Positions 45,149 through 54,991 of a DNA stretch of 64,000 nucleotides are shown one piece after another. Position numbers and translations under genes: made by a program. Below the pieces are notes generated by a model. It did not search any database, was not told where the DNA came from, and saw only the letters and a list, made by a program, of their open reading frames with translations. Position 1 is the stretch's first letter. Each line of letters begins with the position of its first letter. Source of the DNA: Solirubrobacterales bacterium (GTDB lineage: Bacteria; Actinomycetota; Thermoleophilia; Solirubrobacterales; JACPNS01). Location of the stretch: NCBI GenBank assembly GCA_016185345.1, contig JACPNS010000012.1, forward strand, positions 1-64,000, given 5' to 3'.

Positions 45149-45389
45149 TCTTCTATGGATTCCTTTCGCTCCGACTTCGCCGGGTGCTAGGCAGAGTTGA
45201 CTCCACTTGTGGAGGTCATCCGAGTCGCGGTCCGGGCGGGCCGTTTAAAGCTCAGTTTGAGCTGTTTCCCGAGCGGGGCCACTCGGTAACACCCGTCAGT
45301 CCACCAAGGCCAACGGTGAACGCAATATACATCAACAACCGGCGGGTGACCAGTCGGTCAGTTGGCCGTTTAGCCAGTTTTGATGCGCG

Positions 45390-46346
45390 TTAGCCCGGTT
45401 TGCTGGCTGCGTGCTCGCTCGGGAGTGTCTCGGCCCAATTTTGGAGTTCCAGGGCCTCGTCTGGAGACATGCCGTATCCGTGTTCAGGGGCGGGATACGA
45501 TCGCGCGCGTACATCGCGCGCATAGTCGCTGACGCCACGGACCATCTCCTCGCGAACCTGGGCGTATTGGCGCACGAACTTCGCCGGTCGGCCGTTCCAG
45601 ATCCCCAGGAGATCGTGGTAGACGAGCACCTGGCCGTCGGCCGCAGGGCCAGCGCCAATCCCGATCGCCGGAATCTCAAGGTGCGGCATGAGCGCTTCGG
45701 TCAGTTCGGAGGGCACAGCCTCGAGCACCACGGCAAAGCAACCTGCTGCCTGAAGCTCGAGCGCTTCTTCGATCACCTCGCGGCCGCGTGCAGCGGTGCG
45801 ACCCTGGGCGCGAAAGCCGCCGAGCTGCACAGCGCTCTGCGGGGTGAGGCCAACGTGGCCCATCACGGGAATGCCCGCGTCAACGATCGCCTTCGCGCGA
45901 TCGGCCGACGCGCCGCCACGCTCGAGTTTGACCGCGTCGCAGCCGGCTTCCTTGATAAAGCGCTGGGCGTTTGCGATAGCGAGCTCGTTGGAACCCTCGT
46001 AGCTTCCGAACGGCATGTCGCCAATCAGCAGCGGCGTCTTCAGGCCGCGACGCACAGCGGCCGACAGCATCACCATTTCATTCATCGAGACCGGGGTGGT
46101 GTTCGGATAGCCAAGCACGACCATGGCTGCCGAGTCGCCAACCAGCACCAGGTCCACTCCGGACTCGTCCACGACAGTGGCCGAGGGGTAGTCGTAGGCC
46201 GTGACCATGACGATCGGCTCGCCGAGCGCCTTCTTCTCGAGCAGGCGCGTGATCGACATGGGGCTCACTGCCTGGCTGTTGGGCTTGTTACTGGTCGGGC
46301 TGCTCTGCTGGGGCTGGTGCGGGGCGGGCTGGGGGTAGATGCTCAT
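45390..46346 (-). CDS. panB: 3-methyl-2-oxobutanoate hydroxymethyltransferase
   Basis: PanB makes ketopantoate with methylene-tetrahydrofolate, the first step to pantothenate. The barrel shows MVTAYDYPSA, LVGDSAAMVVLGY, LIGDMPFGSYE, VKLERGG, VMGHVGLTPQS and IGIGAGPAADGQVLVYHD. The 318 residues include an extra Pro/Gln-rich N-terminus (about 29 residues) before MSITRLLEKK. A start there (46259) would give the family's usual length. AAGGAG lies about 12 bases before ATG 46346. It is the last gene of panC-panD-panB. Confidence 0.94.
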   Translation of the reverse strand: MSIYPQPAPHQPQQSSPTSNKPNSQAVSPMSITRLLEKKALGEPIVMVTAYDYPSATVVDESGVDLVLVGDSAAMVVLGYPNTTPVSMNEMVMLSAAVRRGLKTPLLIGDMPFGSYEGSNELAIANAQRFIKEAGCDAVKLERGGASADRAKAIVDAGIPVMGHVGLTPQSAVQLGGFRAQGRTAARGREVIEEALELQAAGCFAVVLEAVPSELTEALMPHLEIPAIGIGAGPAADGQVLVYHDLLGIWNGRPAKFVRQYAQVREEMVRGVSDYARDVRARSYPAPEHGYGMSPDEALELQNWAETLPSEHAASKPG

Positions 46347-46370
46347 GATTTGTCTTGCTCCTTAAACGGG

Positions 46371-46781
46371 CTAGCGCTCGCGCGGGTCCTGCACGACGGA
46401 GCTGCCAAGCAGCTTCGCTACTTCGTTGTCAACTGAGACGCGACGGTTGTCCTCGTCCACGTGCACCACTAATGGCTCGTAGTTCTCGAGGTCGTTCTCG
46501 GTGTAGTCGGCGTAGCTGACGATGATCACCTTGTCGCCCTTGGCGACCAGGCGCGCCGCGGCGCCGTTGACCTGGATCATTCCGCTGCCACGCTGACCGG
46601 CGATCGTGTAGGTCTCAAAGCGCTGACCGTTGTCGATGTCGAGCACGTGGACGTGCTCGTTCTCGAGAATGTCTGACTGTTCGAGCAGATCTACGTCGAT
46701 CGTGATCGATCCGACGTAGTGCAGGTCGCAGTCGGTGACTGTGGCGCGGTGGATCTTGCTCTTGAGCATCTTGCGTTGCAT
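46371..46781 (-). CDS. panD: Aspartate 1-decarboxylase
   Basis: PanD makes beta-alanine from aspartate. The 136-residue proenzyme cleaves itself at Gly-Ser in LHYVGSITID (Ser25) to form the pyruvoyl cofactor. It starts MQRKMLKSKIHRATVTDCDL, and AARLVAKGDKVIIVSY is typical. AGGAG precedes the ATG. It sits between panC and panB with short gaps (16 and 24 bases), so the three form one operon. Confidence 0.96.
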   Translation of the reverse strand: MQRKMLKSKIHRATVTDCDLHYVGSITIDVDLLEQSDILENEHVHVLDIDNGQRFETYTIAGQRGSGMIQVNGAAARLVAKGDKVIIVSYADYTENDLENYEPLVVHVDEDNRRVSVDNEVAKLLGSSVVQDPRER

Positions 46782-46797
46782 TACTGCGGTCTCCTGT

Positions 46798-47709
46798 TTA
46801 GCCCTGCAGGTGTGCGGCCTGGGGCGCGGGGTTTGTGGTTTGAGTTGGGACGGGTGCGGCGTGTGGTTCGAGCAAAAAATTGTCTATCAGGCGGGTTTTT
46901 CCGACGCGGGCTGCCGTGACGGCAAGCACGGCGCGCTCGACCGTGGTGACTGCTTCGAGCGTTTCGGGATCGACCAGCTCGAAGTACTCGATCGAATCAG
47001 TGATCGAGAGCTCGTCGCGCGCGATTGCGCAGAGAACGGCGGCGTCGCGCTGGCCATCAGACAGCGCTCCGGCCACTGAGCGCAGCGCCTTGGAGAGCGC
47101 GAGTGCACGCGGGCGATCCTCGGCGGTGAGGTAGGCGTTGCGAGAACTGAGCGCCAGACCATCGGCCTCGCGGACGGTCGGACAGACGATCACCTTGGTA
47201 CGAAAGTTCAGATCGGTCGCCATGCGACGGATCACTGCGACCTGCTGCGCGTCTTTCTGGCCGAAGTACGCACGGTCGGCCTGGACCATGTTGAAAAGCT
47301 TTGCCACCACGGTGGTCACGCCGTCGAAGTGTTCGTGGCCGCGGCGCGCTGGCGCACCGCAGAGAGTTTCTGTGATTCCGAGCACCGAGACCGTGGTGGC
47401 GAAGCCATCTGGGTAGACCTCTTGGACGGACGGTGCGAAGACGATGTCGGCGCCGCGCTCGCTTGCGAGGGCGATGTCGTCCTGCAGCTGGCGGGGGTAC
47501 GCCTCGAGGTCCTCGCCGGGGCGGAACTGGGTTGGGTTGACGAAGATCGTCACGACGGTGATGCCGTTCTCGGCGACGCTGCGGTCGACGAGTGAGAGGT
47601 GACCCTCGTGCAACGCTCCCATCGTCGGGACGAGGCCGATGCTTCGACCGGAAAGGCGCGCGAGGTCGAGTTCGGCGCGCAGGTCATCGAGCGTCGTCAG
47701 CGTTCGCAT
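46798..47709 (-). CDS. panC: Pantothenate synthetase
   Basis: PanC joins pantoate and beta-alanine with ATP. The 303-residue protein has the HIGH-like motif in VPTMGALHEGHLSLV, FVNPTQFRPGEDLEAYPR, FDGVTTVVAKLFNMV, YFGQKDAQQ and SSRNAYL. A Pro/Thr-rich tail (about 285-303) is extra. It is the first gene of the pan operon and diverges from tsaE. The shared upstream region (47710-47939) holds two GCA(G/C)AAAATTG copies at about 47868 and 47896. Confidence 0.95.
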   Translation of the reverse strand: MRTLTTLDDLRAELDLARLSGRSIGLVPTMGALHEGHLSLVDRSVAENGITVVTIFVNPTQFRPGEDLEAYPRQLQDDIALASERGADIVFAPSVQEVYPDGFATTVSVLGITETLCGAPARRGHEHFDGVTTVVAKLFNMVQADRAYFGQKDAQQVAVIRRMATDLNFRTKVIVCPTVREADGLALSSRNAYLTAEDRPRALALSKALRSVAGALSDGQRDAAVLCAIARDELSITDSIEYFELVDPETLEAVTTVERAVLAVTAARVGKTRLIDNFLLEPHAAPVPTQTTNPAPQAAHLQG

Positions 47710-47939
47710 GACGTGTCCAGTGAGCGAAAGTGGGATTGATATTGATTCGGTGTCATCTTCGTTCCAGTTCTTGCGATACCGGACGAAATACGTTGCCGCT
47801 CAAAACCTGCGGCTGGTGTGGGTCTTGCTGAGTCCGTCCCTTGTGAGTGACGGCTACTGCAGAAAATTGTACTCCGCAGATGGGACGGGGGCAAGCACAA
47901 AATTGCCTATCTGCACCACCGAGGCCAGAAGGTACATTC

Positions 47940-48395
47940 GTGGCAGTGAAGGCAGTAGCGATCACAGAGATTTTCGACACGGCTTCGCCTGACGAGACCG
48001 CAGCAGTCGCGACCAGGTTCGCTGAGCGGCTCTCGCCTGGCGACGTAGTCGTTTTGCAGGGGGAACTCGGAACCGGCAAAACCGTGTTCGTGCGCGGCGC
48101 TGCTCGTGCACTCGGGTTCATGGGCCGGGTCACCAGTCCCACGTTCGCGATCGGCAATATCTACTCGGGCGAAAATACCGAGATCGCGCACCTCGATCTC
48201 TACCGCCTCGGAGAGATCGATGTCGGCGACGAAGCCGTGCTCGAGGACTTTCTCACGCCCGAGCGCATCGCCTTTGTCGAGTGGCCCCACGATGAGTTGG
48301 CCGACGCAGATCGCCTGCGCGCAGTGATCTCGATGGAGCACGCGGGCGAGGATCATCGCGCCATCGAGATCCACTGGATCGGGGAGACGCCGTGA
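47940..48395 (+). CDS. tsaE: tRNA t6A biosynthesis ATPase TsaE
   Basis: TsaE is the P-loop ATPase that resets the TsaB-TsaD complex during synthesis of t6A at A37 of tRNA. The 151-residue protein shows Walker A GELGTGKTVFV, TSPTFAI and LDLYRLGE, then EWPH. It starts with GTG at 47940, with AGAAGG about 8 bases upstream. It overlaps tsaB by 4 bases; the cluster tsaE-tsaB-rimI-tsaD is tightly coupled. Confidence 0.93.
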   Translation: MAVKAVAITEIFDTASPDETAAVATRFAERLSPGDVVVLQGELGTGKTVFVRGAARALGFMGRVTSPTFAIGNIYSGENTEIAHLDLYRLGEIDVGDEAVLEDFLTPERIAFVEWPHDELADADRLRAVISMEHAGEDHRAIEIHWIGETP

Positions 48396-49054
48396 TCGAA
48401 CTTGCCTTCGACACCGCGACTGCCGCCTGCACGGTCGCGCTCCGCAGGGCAGACGGCGAACTGTTTGAGATCACGCCGCCTCCTGCGCGATTGACCGAGC
48501 GCCCGGCGCACACCACCGAGCTGCTTTCCGCGATTCTTGAAGTGACGGCTCGCGCCGGCGTCGAGCTCGGCGATGTCGATCGCCTCGCCGTCGGCGTTGG
48601 TCCTGGAGCCTTCACCGGGTTGCGCATCGGCGTCGCCACTGCTCGAGCAATCGCGACCGCCAACGGAATCGAGTTGACGCCTGTCTCGTCACTCGCGGCG
48701 CTCAGCTCCGGCGAGGTGACTCCGGTCATCGACGCGCGACGCAACGAGTTCTTCTTTCGGATCGGCGACGAGGATCGACTGGCCGGTCCCGAGCAGGCGA
48801 TCTCAGAGATCGCGGCGGCTGGACTGCCGTCCGTCGGCGACGGTGCGATCAAGTTGCGGACACTGCTCACGGACCAGGGTGTCCCGGTCCCGCCAGGTGA
48901 CGATCCAATCCACCTCGTCCGCGCAGCAAGAACGCTGGACCTGGGGCGCGAGCTCAGTTCCGCCAAGCCGGACGATGTCGTCCCGAACTACATCCGCCCG
49001 CCCGACGCAAAGGTCAGTTCGCGCGAGAGCTGGCTCGTGGGGGCTCCAGAGTGA
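48392..49054 (+). CDS. tsaB: tRNA t6A biosynthesis protein TsaB
   Basis: TsaB is the scaffold partner of TsaD in the t6A complex. The 220-residue ASKHA-fold protein starts IELAFDTATAACTVALR and has GVGPGAFTGLRIGVATARA and VIDARRNEFFF. It lacks the metal-binding His pair of TsaD, as expected. GTG 48392 overlaps the tsaE stop, and its own stop overlaps the rimI GTG (GTGA). Confidence 0.93.
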   Translation: MIELAFDTATAACTVALRRADGELFEITPPPARLTERPAHTTELLSAILEVTARAGVELGDVDRLAVGVGPGAFTGLRIGVATARAIATANGIELTPVSSLAALSSGEVTPVIDARRNEFFFRIGDEDRLAGPEQAISEIAAAGLPSVGDGAIKLRTLLTDQGVPVPPGDDPIHLVRAARTLDLGRELSSAKPDDVVPNYIRPPDAKVSSRESWLVGAPE

Positions 49055-49563
49055 ACGCCCAGCCGCAACAGAGCTTCGAAATTCGTCGGATGAACATGGA
49101 GGACATCGCCGACGCCCTGAAGATCGAACACCAGTCTTTCCCGACGCCGTGGTCCTCGGCGATGTTCGTGCTCGAGCTCTCGAAGGCCGGAAGCATCTGC
49201 CTTGCCGCTCACGACGACGACGTGCTGATCGGCTACATGATCGCCGCGCGCTACGCACAGGTCTGGCACATCATGAACGTGTCCGTCGATCCGGCGAACC
49301 GCCGCAGCGGGGTGGGCAGCGCGATGATCCACGAGATGTTTCGCATCGCCGACGGTGACCGCACTCACTACACGCTCGAGGTGCGCGCGTCAAACCTCGG
49401 CGCGATCCGTATGTATGAAGAGTGTGGCTTCCGCGAAGCGGGCGTGCGGCCCGGCTACTACGCCGACAACAAGGAAGACGCGCTGATCATGTGGCGCAGC
49501 ACCGACAGCGACTTCGTGCCGCCCAACGCGTCCAACCCGACCGAGTGGAAGGGCCATCGATGA
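49051..49563 (+). CDS. rimI: Ribosomal protein S18 alanine N-acetyltransferase-like (RimI)
   Basis: The 170-residue GNAT protein shows IRRMNMEDIADALKIEHQSF, the substrate-site SFPTPWSSAMF, the acetyl-CoA site SVDPANRRSGVGSAMIHEM, and LEVRASNLGAIRMYEECGF. This is the RimI type, which modifies S18 and is regularly found between tsaB and tsaD. GTG 49051 and the ATGA overlap with tsaD fix both ends. Confidence 0.93.
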   Translation: MNAQPQQSFEIRRMNMEDIADALKIEHQSFPTPWSSAMFVLELSKAGSICLAAHDDDVLIGYMIAARYAQVWHIMNVSVDPANRRSGVGSAMIHEMFRIADGDRTHYTLEVRASNLGAIRMYEECGFREAGVRPGYYADNKEDALIMWRSTDSDFVPPNASNPTEWKGHR

Positions 49564-50546
49564 TCCTCGCGATCGAAACATCCTGCGACGACACATGCGC
49601 CGCGGTTGTGACCAGCAAAGGCGAAGTCAGATCGAACCTGATCGCCTCGCAGATGGAGCACGACCGCTTCGGCGGCGTCGTGCCCGAGGTCGCATCGCGA
49701 CGGCACCTGGAGTTGCTCGACGGTGTGGTGAGCGCCGCACTCGCCGACGCGGGTGCGACGCTCGATGAAATCGATGCAATCGCCGTGACGCGCGGACCGG
49801 GTCTGATCGGAACTCTGCTCGTCGGCTTCTCGTATGCGAAGGCGCTCTCGGCCGCCGCCGGCAAGCCGCTGATTCCGGTCGATCACCTCCAGGGCCACGT
49901 CTCGGCCAATTTCTTGGAGCCCGACCCGTTCGAGGCGCCCTTCCTCTGCCTGGTTGCGAGCGGCGGCCACACATTCCTCGCAAAGGTCACTGAACGCGAG
50001 GGCTACGAAGTGCTCGGCTCGACCGTCGACGACGCGGCGGGGGAGGCCTTCGACAAGGGCGCGCGGTTGCTTGGACTTGGCTACCCCGGCGGGGCTGCGC
50101 TCGACGCCCTCGCAAAGCATGGCAACCCGAAGGCCCACGACTTCCCGCGCAGCTATCCGGGCGAACTCGACTTCTCGTTCAGCGGCATCAAGACTTCGTT
50201 GCTCTACAGGCTCAGGGCATTGCCCGAGGGCGAGTTCGAGAACGCCAGGGCCGATTTCGCAGCCGGCTACCAGGCTGCGGTCGTCGAGATGCTCGTCAAG
50301 CGCGTGGAGAAGGCGATAACGGTCACGGGAATCAATCGCGTCGCAATCGGCGGGGGCGTCGCGGCAAACTCGCAGCTGCGCGATCAGATACGCGCTGTCG
50401 CGACCGACGTGAAGGTTCCGCCGCGCGAGTACTGCACCGACAATGCAGCGATGATCGGCGCCGCCGCACTGAACAGGCGCGAGGGCCCGCTGAGTGACTT
50501 TGCGGCATTGGACGCGTATCCCTCGGGTCAGCCGGCACCTTCCTGA
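49560..50546 (+). CDS. tsaD: tRNA N6-adenosine threonylcarbamoyltransferase TsaD
   Basis: TsaD transfers the threonylcarbamoyl group to A37 of ANN-decoding tRNAs. The 328-residue ASKHA protein starts MILAIETSCDDTCAAVV and has the metal-binding HLQGHVSANF (two His), LVASGGHTFL, GEAFDKGARLLGLGYPGG and GGGVAANSQLR. Length is normal. ATG 49560 lies inside the rimI stop. TsaC is not in the window. Confidence 0.96.
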   Translation: MILAIETSCDDTCAAVVTSKGEVRSNLIASQMEHDRFGGVVPEVASRRHLELLDGVVSAALADAGATLDEIDAIAVTRGPGLIGTLLVGFSYAKALSAAAGKPLIPVDHLQGHVSANFLEPDPFEAPFLCLVASGGHTFLAKVTEREGYEVLGSTVDDAAGEAFDKGARLLGLGYPGGAALDALAKHGNPKAHDFPRSYPGELDFSFSGIKTSLLYRLRALPEGEFENARADFAAGYQAAVVEMLVKRVEKAITVTGINRVAIGGGVAANSQLRDQIRAVATDVKVPPREYCTDNAAMIGAAALNRREGPLSDFAALDAYPSGQPAPS

Positions 50547-50800
50547 TGCCCGCGCGGATCACGATCTACGGCCGCCCTGACTGTCACCTCTGCGACGACG
50601 CCGAGGCGCTTGTTGCGGATCTTGTGGCCGGCAGCGGCGCGCTGATCGAAGTGGTCAACATCGAACACGACGATGAGCTGCACAAAGAAATGCTTGAAGT
50701 GATCCCGGTGATCGAGCTGAACGGCAACCGAATCTCCAAGCTGATCGAGTACCGAGGCGATCGCTTCGCCGAAGCCGTGCGCGAGGGCTTGATCAATTAG
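50546..50800 (+). CDS. Glutaredoxin-like protein (DUF836)
   Basis: The 84-residue protein has a thioredoxin fold with the active-site CHLC (Cys13 and Cys16 in YGRPDCHLCDDAEA) and the cis-Pro in VIPVIELNG. These small proteins are thought to act in thiol redox exchange. Its start shares one base with the tsaD stop (TGATG), and rex follows after 27 bases. Confidence 0.85.
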   Translation: MPARITIYGRPDCHLCDDAEALVADLVAGSGALIEVVNIEHDDELHKEMLEVIPVIELNGNRISKLIEYRGDRFAEAVREGLIN

Positions 50801-50827
50801 TTACTAAGGTGCCCCGCGGCCCGACCT

Positions 50828-51502
50828 ATGCCTCCTTCTCAGCCGAAAAAAACTTCAGCCAGTCAAGCCGCCCCAGGGCTCGATGGCGAACGGCTCTCGC
50901 TTGGCGTTGCGGCGCGGCTGTCGCGCTACCTCCAGGTTCTGACGCAGGCCAAAAAGATGGACAAGGACAAGATCAGCTCGCAGGAGCTGGCGCGATTCAC
51001 CCATGTGAATCCCACGCAGATCCGCCGCGACCTCTCGGGCTTCGGCAAGTTCGGCAAACGCGGGGTTGGCTACAACGTTGATTTTCTGATCGAGCAGATC
51101 CGCGCGATCCTCCACACCGCCGCGAAGTACAACATCGCGCTATTTGGAGCCGGACACCTCGGCAAGGCGATCGCCGGATCCGAAGTCTTCGCCGACCACG
51201 GCTTCGAGATCAAGGCCGTTTTCGACAACGACGCCAAGAAGGTCGGCACGCTGTGCGGGGACAAGGAGGTGATGCCCGCGGCGGACCTGCGCCAGACCGT
51301 GATCGACGAGGAAATCGTCGTCGGCGTCATCGCAGTGCCCGCCGTCGCGGCACAGCCCGTCGCGGATGAGCTCGTTGCTGCAGGCGTGACGATCATCTTC
51401 AACTACACCGACCGCCTGCTGGATGTGCCGCAGGAAGTCACCGTGCACACGTCGAGCCCGGCCGTCGACCTGCTCTACGCGCTCTACTTCTATCTGGCCT
51501 AG
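50828..51502 (+). CDS. rex: Redox-sensing transcriptional repressor Rex
   Basis: Rex senses the NADH/NAD+ ratio and represses fermentation and respiratory genes. The 224-residue protein has an N-terminal winged helix (LSRYLQVLTQAKK; NPTQIRRDLSGFGKFGKRG) and a Rossmann domain (LFGAGHLGKAIAG, FDNDAKKVG), ending with the swapped C-terminal helix LYALYFYLA. No TTGTGAA-N4-TTCACAA operator was seen near it. It lies between a thioredoxin-fold protein and a carboxylate-amine ligase, a redox-themed group. Confidence 0.95.
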   Translation: MPPSQPKKTSASQAAPGLDGERLSLGVAARLSRYLQVLTQAKKMDKDKISSQELARFTHVNPTQIRRDLSGFGKFGKRGVGYNVDFLIEQIRAILHTAAKYNIALFGAGHLGKAIAGSEVFADHGFEIKAVFDNDAKKVGTLCGDKEVMPAADLRQTVIDEEIVVGVIAVPAVAAQPVADELVAAGVTIIFNYTDRLLDVPQEVTVHTSSPAVDLLYALYFYLA

Positions 51503-51503
51503 C

Positions 51504-51509
51504 CATAAT
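51504..51509 (+). promoter_or_regulatory. -10 element for the leaderless carboxylate-amine ligase gene
   Basis: CATAAT ends exactly 7 bases before the ATG at 51517, just after the rex stop. No ribosome-binding site is present. Confidence 0.55.
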
Positions 51510-51516
51510 TCCTCGC

Positions 51517-52692
51517 ATGTCGCTGGACCTGATCAAAGCGCGCGAGGTATTCGAGCAGTCAACTGACTTCACCGTCGGTCTGGAAGAAGAATTCCAGATT
51601 CTCGATCCGCAGTCGCTCGAGCTCGTTCCGCGCTACGAAGAGCTTCGCTCAGCAGCGCAGGAAGACGATGACCTCGCAGTCTCCGTCGCCGGCGAGTTGA
51701 TCTCATCGGAGATCGAGATCCGATCCGGTCGTGGCGAGAACTTCCCGCACGCCGTCGCGCTGCAGGAGTCCTTCCGGTCCAAGCTCTTTGGCGTGGCAGA
51801 AGGCCAGGGCGTGAAGCTCGGCTCGATCGGAGCACACCCGTTCAGCCCGTGGCAGGATCAGAAGATCATCGACACGGAGCATTACCGCCTCGTCGAGGAT
51901 GGCCTCAAGTACGTCGCGTGGCGCAATAACACCTTCAGCCTGCACGTACATGTGGGCGTGCGCGGCGCCGATCGCGCGATCGCCGTGTGTGACCGCGTTC
52001 GCGAGCTGTTGCCCGAGCTGCTGGCGATCTCAGCTTCTTCGCCGTTTGTCGACGGCCGTGACAGCGGACTCGCGACGGCCCGCACTCAGCTCTTTACGCG
52101 GATGTTTCCGCGCTGCGGCATCCCGGAGCCCTTCGTCGATTGGAACGGGTACGCCGGTTTCGTCGACTTCCTCAAAGACGTCAACTCCGTCGTCGAATCA
52201 ACGCAGCTCTGGTGGTCAGTGCGACCGCACCACAGTTACGGAACCGTCGAGGTACGAATTTGCGACGCGCAGCCGACGGCCGAGGGCTCGACGGCGCTCG
52301 CAGGACTGATCACTGCCTGCGTCGCGCAGGCGGCACGCGACTACGACGAGGGCGTGCCCTTCACGCCGCGACCGGGCCGCGAGCTCGAGGAGAATTTCTG
52401 GCGCGCAATTCGCTTCGGCCTCGACGGCAAGCTGATCGATTTCGAGGCCCGCACCGAGTATTCGGCCGCCGAAGTGACCGATCGCCTGCTCCAGTGGACG
52501 GCGCCGGTTCGCACCGAACTAGGGATCGAGCCGCAGTTTTCTGAGCGCAATGTTGCGCAGGTTCTTCGCGACCAACTCGCCGCTGGCCAGAGCCTGCGTC
52601 AGGTATTTGCCGCCGCCGTCGAAGAGACGCAGGCGAGCTTCAGCCGCAGCGCCGCGCCCGGACTACCGCATTTCGGCCGGGCTGCTGGCTAG
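51517..52692 (+). CDS. Carboxylate-amine ligase (GCS2 / YbdK family)
   Basis: The 391-residue ATP-grasp-like ligase starts with the typical FTVGLEEEFQILDP. It shows ELISSEIEIRSG, LGSIGAHPFSPW, FSLHVHVGVRGADRAI and TVEVRICDAQPT. YbdK members have weak glutamate-cysteine ligase activity; in actinobacteria a role in ergothioneine (EgtA-like) or another thiol is also possible, so the true substrate is unsettled. The 111 bases that follow hold a CCCGTACGGG palindrome (52763-52772) before hppA. Confidence 0.88.
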   Translation: MSLDLIKAREVFEQSTDFTVGLEEEFQILDPQSLELVPRYEELRSAAQEDDDLAVSVAGELISSEIEIRSGRGENFPHAVALQESFRSKLFGVAEGQGVKLGSIGAHPFSPWQDQKIIDTEHYRLVEDGLKYVAWRNNTFSLHVHVGVRGADRAIAVCDRVRELLPELLAISASSPFVDGRDSGLATARTQLFTRMFPRCGIPEPFVDWNGYAGFVDFLKDVNSVVESTQLWWSVRPHHSYGTVEVRICDAQPTAEGSTALAGLITACVAQAARDYDEGVPFTPRPGRELEENFWRAIRFGLDGKLIDFEARTEYSAAEVTDRLLQWTAPVRTELGIEPQFSERNVAQVLRDQLAAGQSLRQVFAAAVEETQASFSRSAAPGLPHFGRAAG

Positions 52693-52812
52693 ACTGGCCA
52701 ACGCTTCCCGGGGAAAGATGCGTTTTGGGCGCAAAAGCGATGGACAAATTCACTCGGATCGCCCCGTACGGGAGCTCCAATTCCACTTGATCCGTTATGA
52801 AAGGTGTCGGTC

Positions 52813-54918
52813 TTGACTGACTTTCTGAATGAAAATGGGGTCGTCGTTGCGCTGATCAGCGCGCTCGTCGCCGTTGTTTACGGGATTTTGAACACGCGTT
52901 CGCTGCTCAAACTCTCTCCGGGCAACGAGAAGATGCAGGACATTTCCAAGGCGATCCAAGAGGGCGCCAGCGCCTATCTCAACCGGCAGTACTCATCAAT
53001 TGCGATCGTCGGCATCATCGTCGCTGCGATTCTCGCGCTGATTCCGGATCTCGGCCCTTCGGTCGCGATCGGTTTCATCATCGGCGGTGTTTCGTCGGCC
53101 GCGGCCGGGTACATCGGTATGAATGTCTCGGTGCGCATGAACGCCCGCGTGGCCGAATCCGCGCGCGGTGGCATCAGTCCGGCGCTCGACACCGCATTCC
53201 GCGGTGGCGCCGTGACCGGAATGCTCGTCGTCGGGCTCGCCCTCTTCGGAGTGGCCGCCTACTACGGCATCCTGACCTGGCTGTTCGACTTCTCCACTCG
53301 TGATGCGATCGACGCACTCGTCGGTCTCGGATTTGGTGGATCGCTGATCTCCGTGTTTGCACGACTGGGCGGCGGAATCTTCACCAAGGGTGCCGACGTC
53401 GGCGCTGACATCGTCGGCAAGATCGAGGCCGGCATCCCCGAGGACGACCCGCGCAACCCGGCCGTGATCGCCGACAACGTTGGAGACAACGTCGGAGACT
53501 GCGCCGGCATGGCCGCTGACCTGTTCGAGACCTACGCGGTCACGCTCGTCGCAGTCATGCTGATCGGGGTCCTGACCTTCTCGGTCGACGAGAACGCTCC
53601 GCGTGCTGCGCTCTACCCGCTGGTCCTTGGTGGCGTTTCGATTCTCGCCTCCGTGATCGGTTCGTTCTTCGTGCGCACCAAGAGCGGAAACGTCGAAGGC
53701 GCGCTCTACAAGGGCGTCGCAGTCGCAGGCGTCATCGCCGCTGCAGCGTTCTACCCGGTGACCAACTGGATGATGGGCGACATCGCCGTCCTCTCGACGA
53801 TCACCGAACCAGTCCCCTCCGTGTTTGCGCTCTGGGTCTGCACGCTCGTCGGGCTCGCAGTAACCGGCCTGATCTTCGTGCTCACCGATTACTACACCTC
53901 GACGCGCTTCAAGCCGGTCAAGAGCATCGCTGAGGCATCACAGACCGGTCATGCAACCAACATCATCGCTGGCCTCGCAGTTGGTTTCCGTTCGACGGCC
54001 GCTCCGGCGCTCGTGTTCGTGATCGGGATTATCGCCAGCTACAACGTCGCTGGTGGCGGAGATGTCGGAATCTACGGAATCGGCGTCGCCGTCATGGCAA
54101 TGCTCTCGCTCTGCGGACTGATCGTCGCGCTCGACGCGTTCGGTCCGATCACCGACAACGCCGGTGGAATCGCCGAGATGGCAGACATGCCCGAAGAAGT
54201 TCGCGCCGTCACCGACCCGCTTGACGCCGTGGGTAACACCACCAAAGCCGTCACGAAGGGCTACGCAATCGGTTCAGCAGTTCTGGCCGCGATTGTGCTG
54301 TTCGCAGCCGTCAAGGCCGAACTTCCGACCGCGAGCGCGGACATCTCGTTCGCGATCGACAACCCGTCAGTCCTTTCCGGTCTTCTGATCGGTGGCGTCA
54401 TGGTCTATCTGTTCGTCGCATTCGCGATGCAGGCAGTCGGCCGCGCCGGTGGCGCAGTCGTCGAGGAAGTCCGTCGCCAGTTCAAGGAGAACCCCGGCAT
54501 CATGGATGGCTCGGTCAAGCCCGAGTATGGCCAGTGCGTCGACATCGTCACCAAGGCCGCTCAGCGGGAGATGATCATCCCGGCGCTGATCCCGATCATC
54601 GGAACCGGCATCGTCGGCGTGTTCGCCGCGATCTGGAAGGTCAATGGACTGTTGATGCTCGGTGGCCTGCTGATGGGCGTGATCGTCGTCGGTCTGTTTG
54701 TCGCGATCTCCATGACCAATGGTGGTGGAGCCTGGGACAACGCCAAGAAGTTGATCGAAGATGGTGCATACGGCGGCAAGGGTTCAACCGCCCACGAGTC
54801 ATCGATCACCGGTGACACCGTCGGTGACCCGTACAAGGACACCGCCGGCCCGGCGATCAACCCGATGATCAAGGTGGCGAACATCGTCGCGCTGCTTATC
54901 ATTCCGCTGATCACCTGA
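52813..54918 (+). CDS. hppA: Membrane-bound proton-translocating pyrophosphatase
   Basis: HppA hydrolyses PPi and pumps H+ (or Na+). The protein of about 701 residues has about 16 membrane helices. The PPi site is visible in [22 protein letters not shown] (split by the Mg-binding Asp residues) and [34 protein letters not shown] carries Lys where K+-dependent enzymes have Ala, so this should be K+-independent, usually an H+ pump. The TTG start at 52813 is chosen because AAAGGTG lies 6 bases upstream; GTG 52804 has no such site. Confidence 0.96.
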   Translation: MTDFLNENGVVVALISALVAVVYGILNTRSLLKLSPGNEKMQDISKAIQEGASAYLNRQYSSIAIVGIIVAAILALIPDLGPSVAIGFIIGGVSSAAAGYIGMNVSVRMNARVAESARGGISPALDTAFRGGAVTGMLVVGLALFGVAAYYGILTWLFDFSTRDAIDALVGLGFGGSLISVFARLGGGIFTKGADVGADIVGKIEAGIPEDDPRNPAVIADNVGDNVGDCAGMAADLFETYAVTLVAVMLIGVLTFSVDENAPRAALYPLVLGGVSILASVIGSFFVRTKSGNVEGALYKGVAVAGVIAAAAFYPVTNWMMGDIAVLSTITEPVPSVFALWVCTLVGLAVTGLIFVLTDYYTSTRFKPVKSIAEASQTGHATNIIAGLAVGFRSTAAPALVFVIGIIASYNVAGGGDVGIYGIGVAVMAMLSLCGLIVALDAFGPITDNAGGIAEMADMPEEVRAVTDPLDAVGNTTKAVTKGYAIGSAVLAAIVLFAAVKAELPTASADISFAIDNPSVLSGLLIGGVMVYLFVAFAMQAVGRAGGAVVEEVRRQFKENPGIMDGSVKPEYGQCVDIVTKAAQREMIIPALIPIIGTGIVGVFAAIWKVNGLLMLGGLLMGVIVVGLFVAISMTNGGGAWDNAKKLIEDGAYGGKGSTAHESSITGDTVGDPYKDTAGPAINPMIKVANIVALLIIPLIT

Positions 54919-54955
54919 GACAAGTGACCGGGGAGACACTTAGTTCCATTTGCAC

Positions 54956-54984
54956 TTGACTTGTGCGATGAAACCGGGTATCGT
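54956..54984 (+). promoter_or_regulatory. Near-consensus promoter downstream of hppA
   Basis: TTGACT (54956-54961) and TATCGT (54979-54984) are separated by 17 bases, the best sigma-70-type promoter seen in the window. Transcription should start near 54991-54992 and run into the terminator at 55042-55078. Confidence 0.65.
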
Positions 54985-54991
54985 TCGCCTC

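Noticed and set aside
47868-47920. GCAGAAAATTG / GCACAAAATTG direct repeats between panC and tsaE as a regulator site
   Set aside because: Only two short copies without symmetry to a known site; noted under panC but too weak for a separate claim.
50801-50827. Rex operator near rex
   Set aside because: No TTGTGAA-N4-TTCACAA-like palindrome is present in the gap or nearby.
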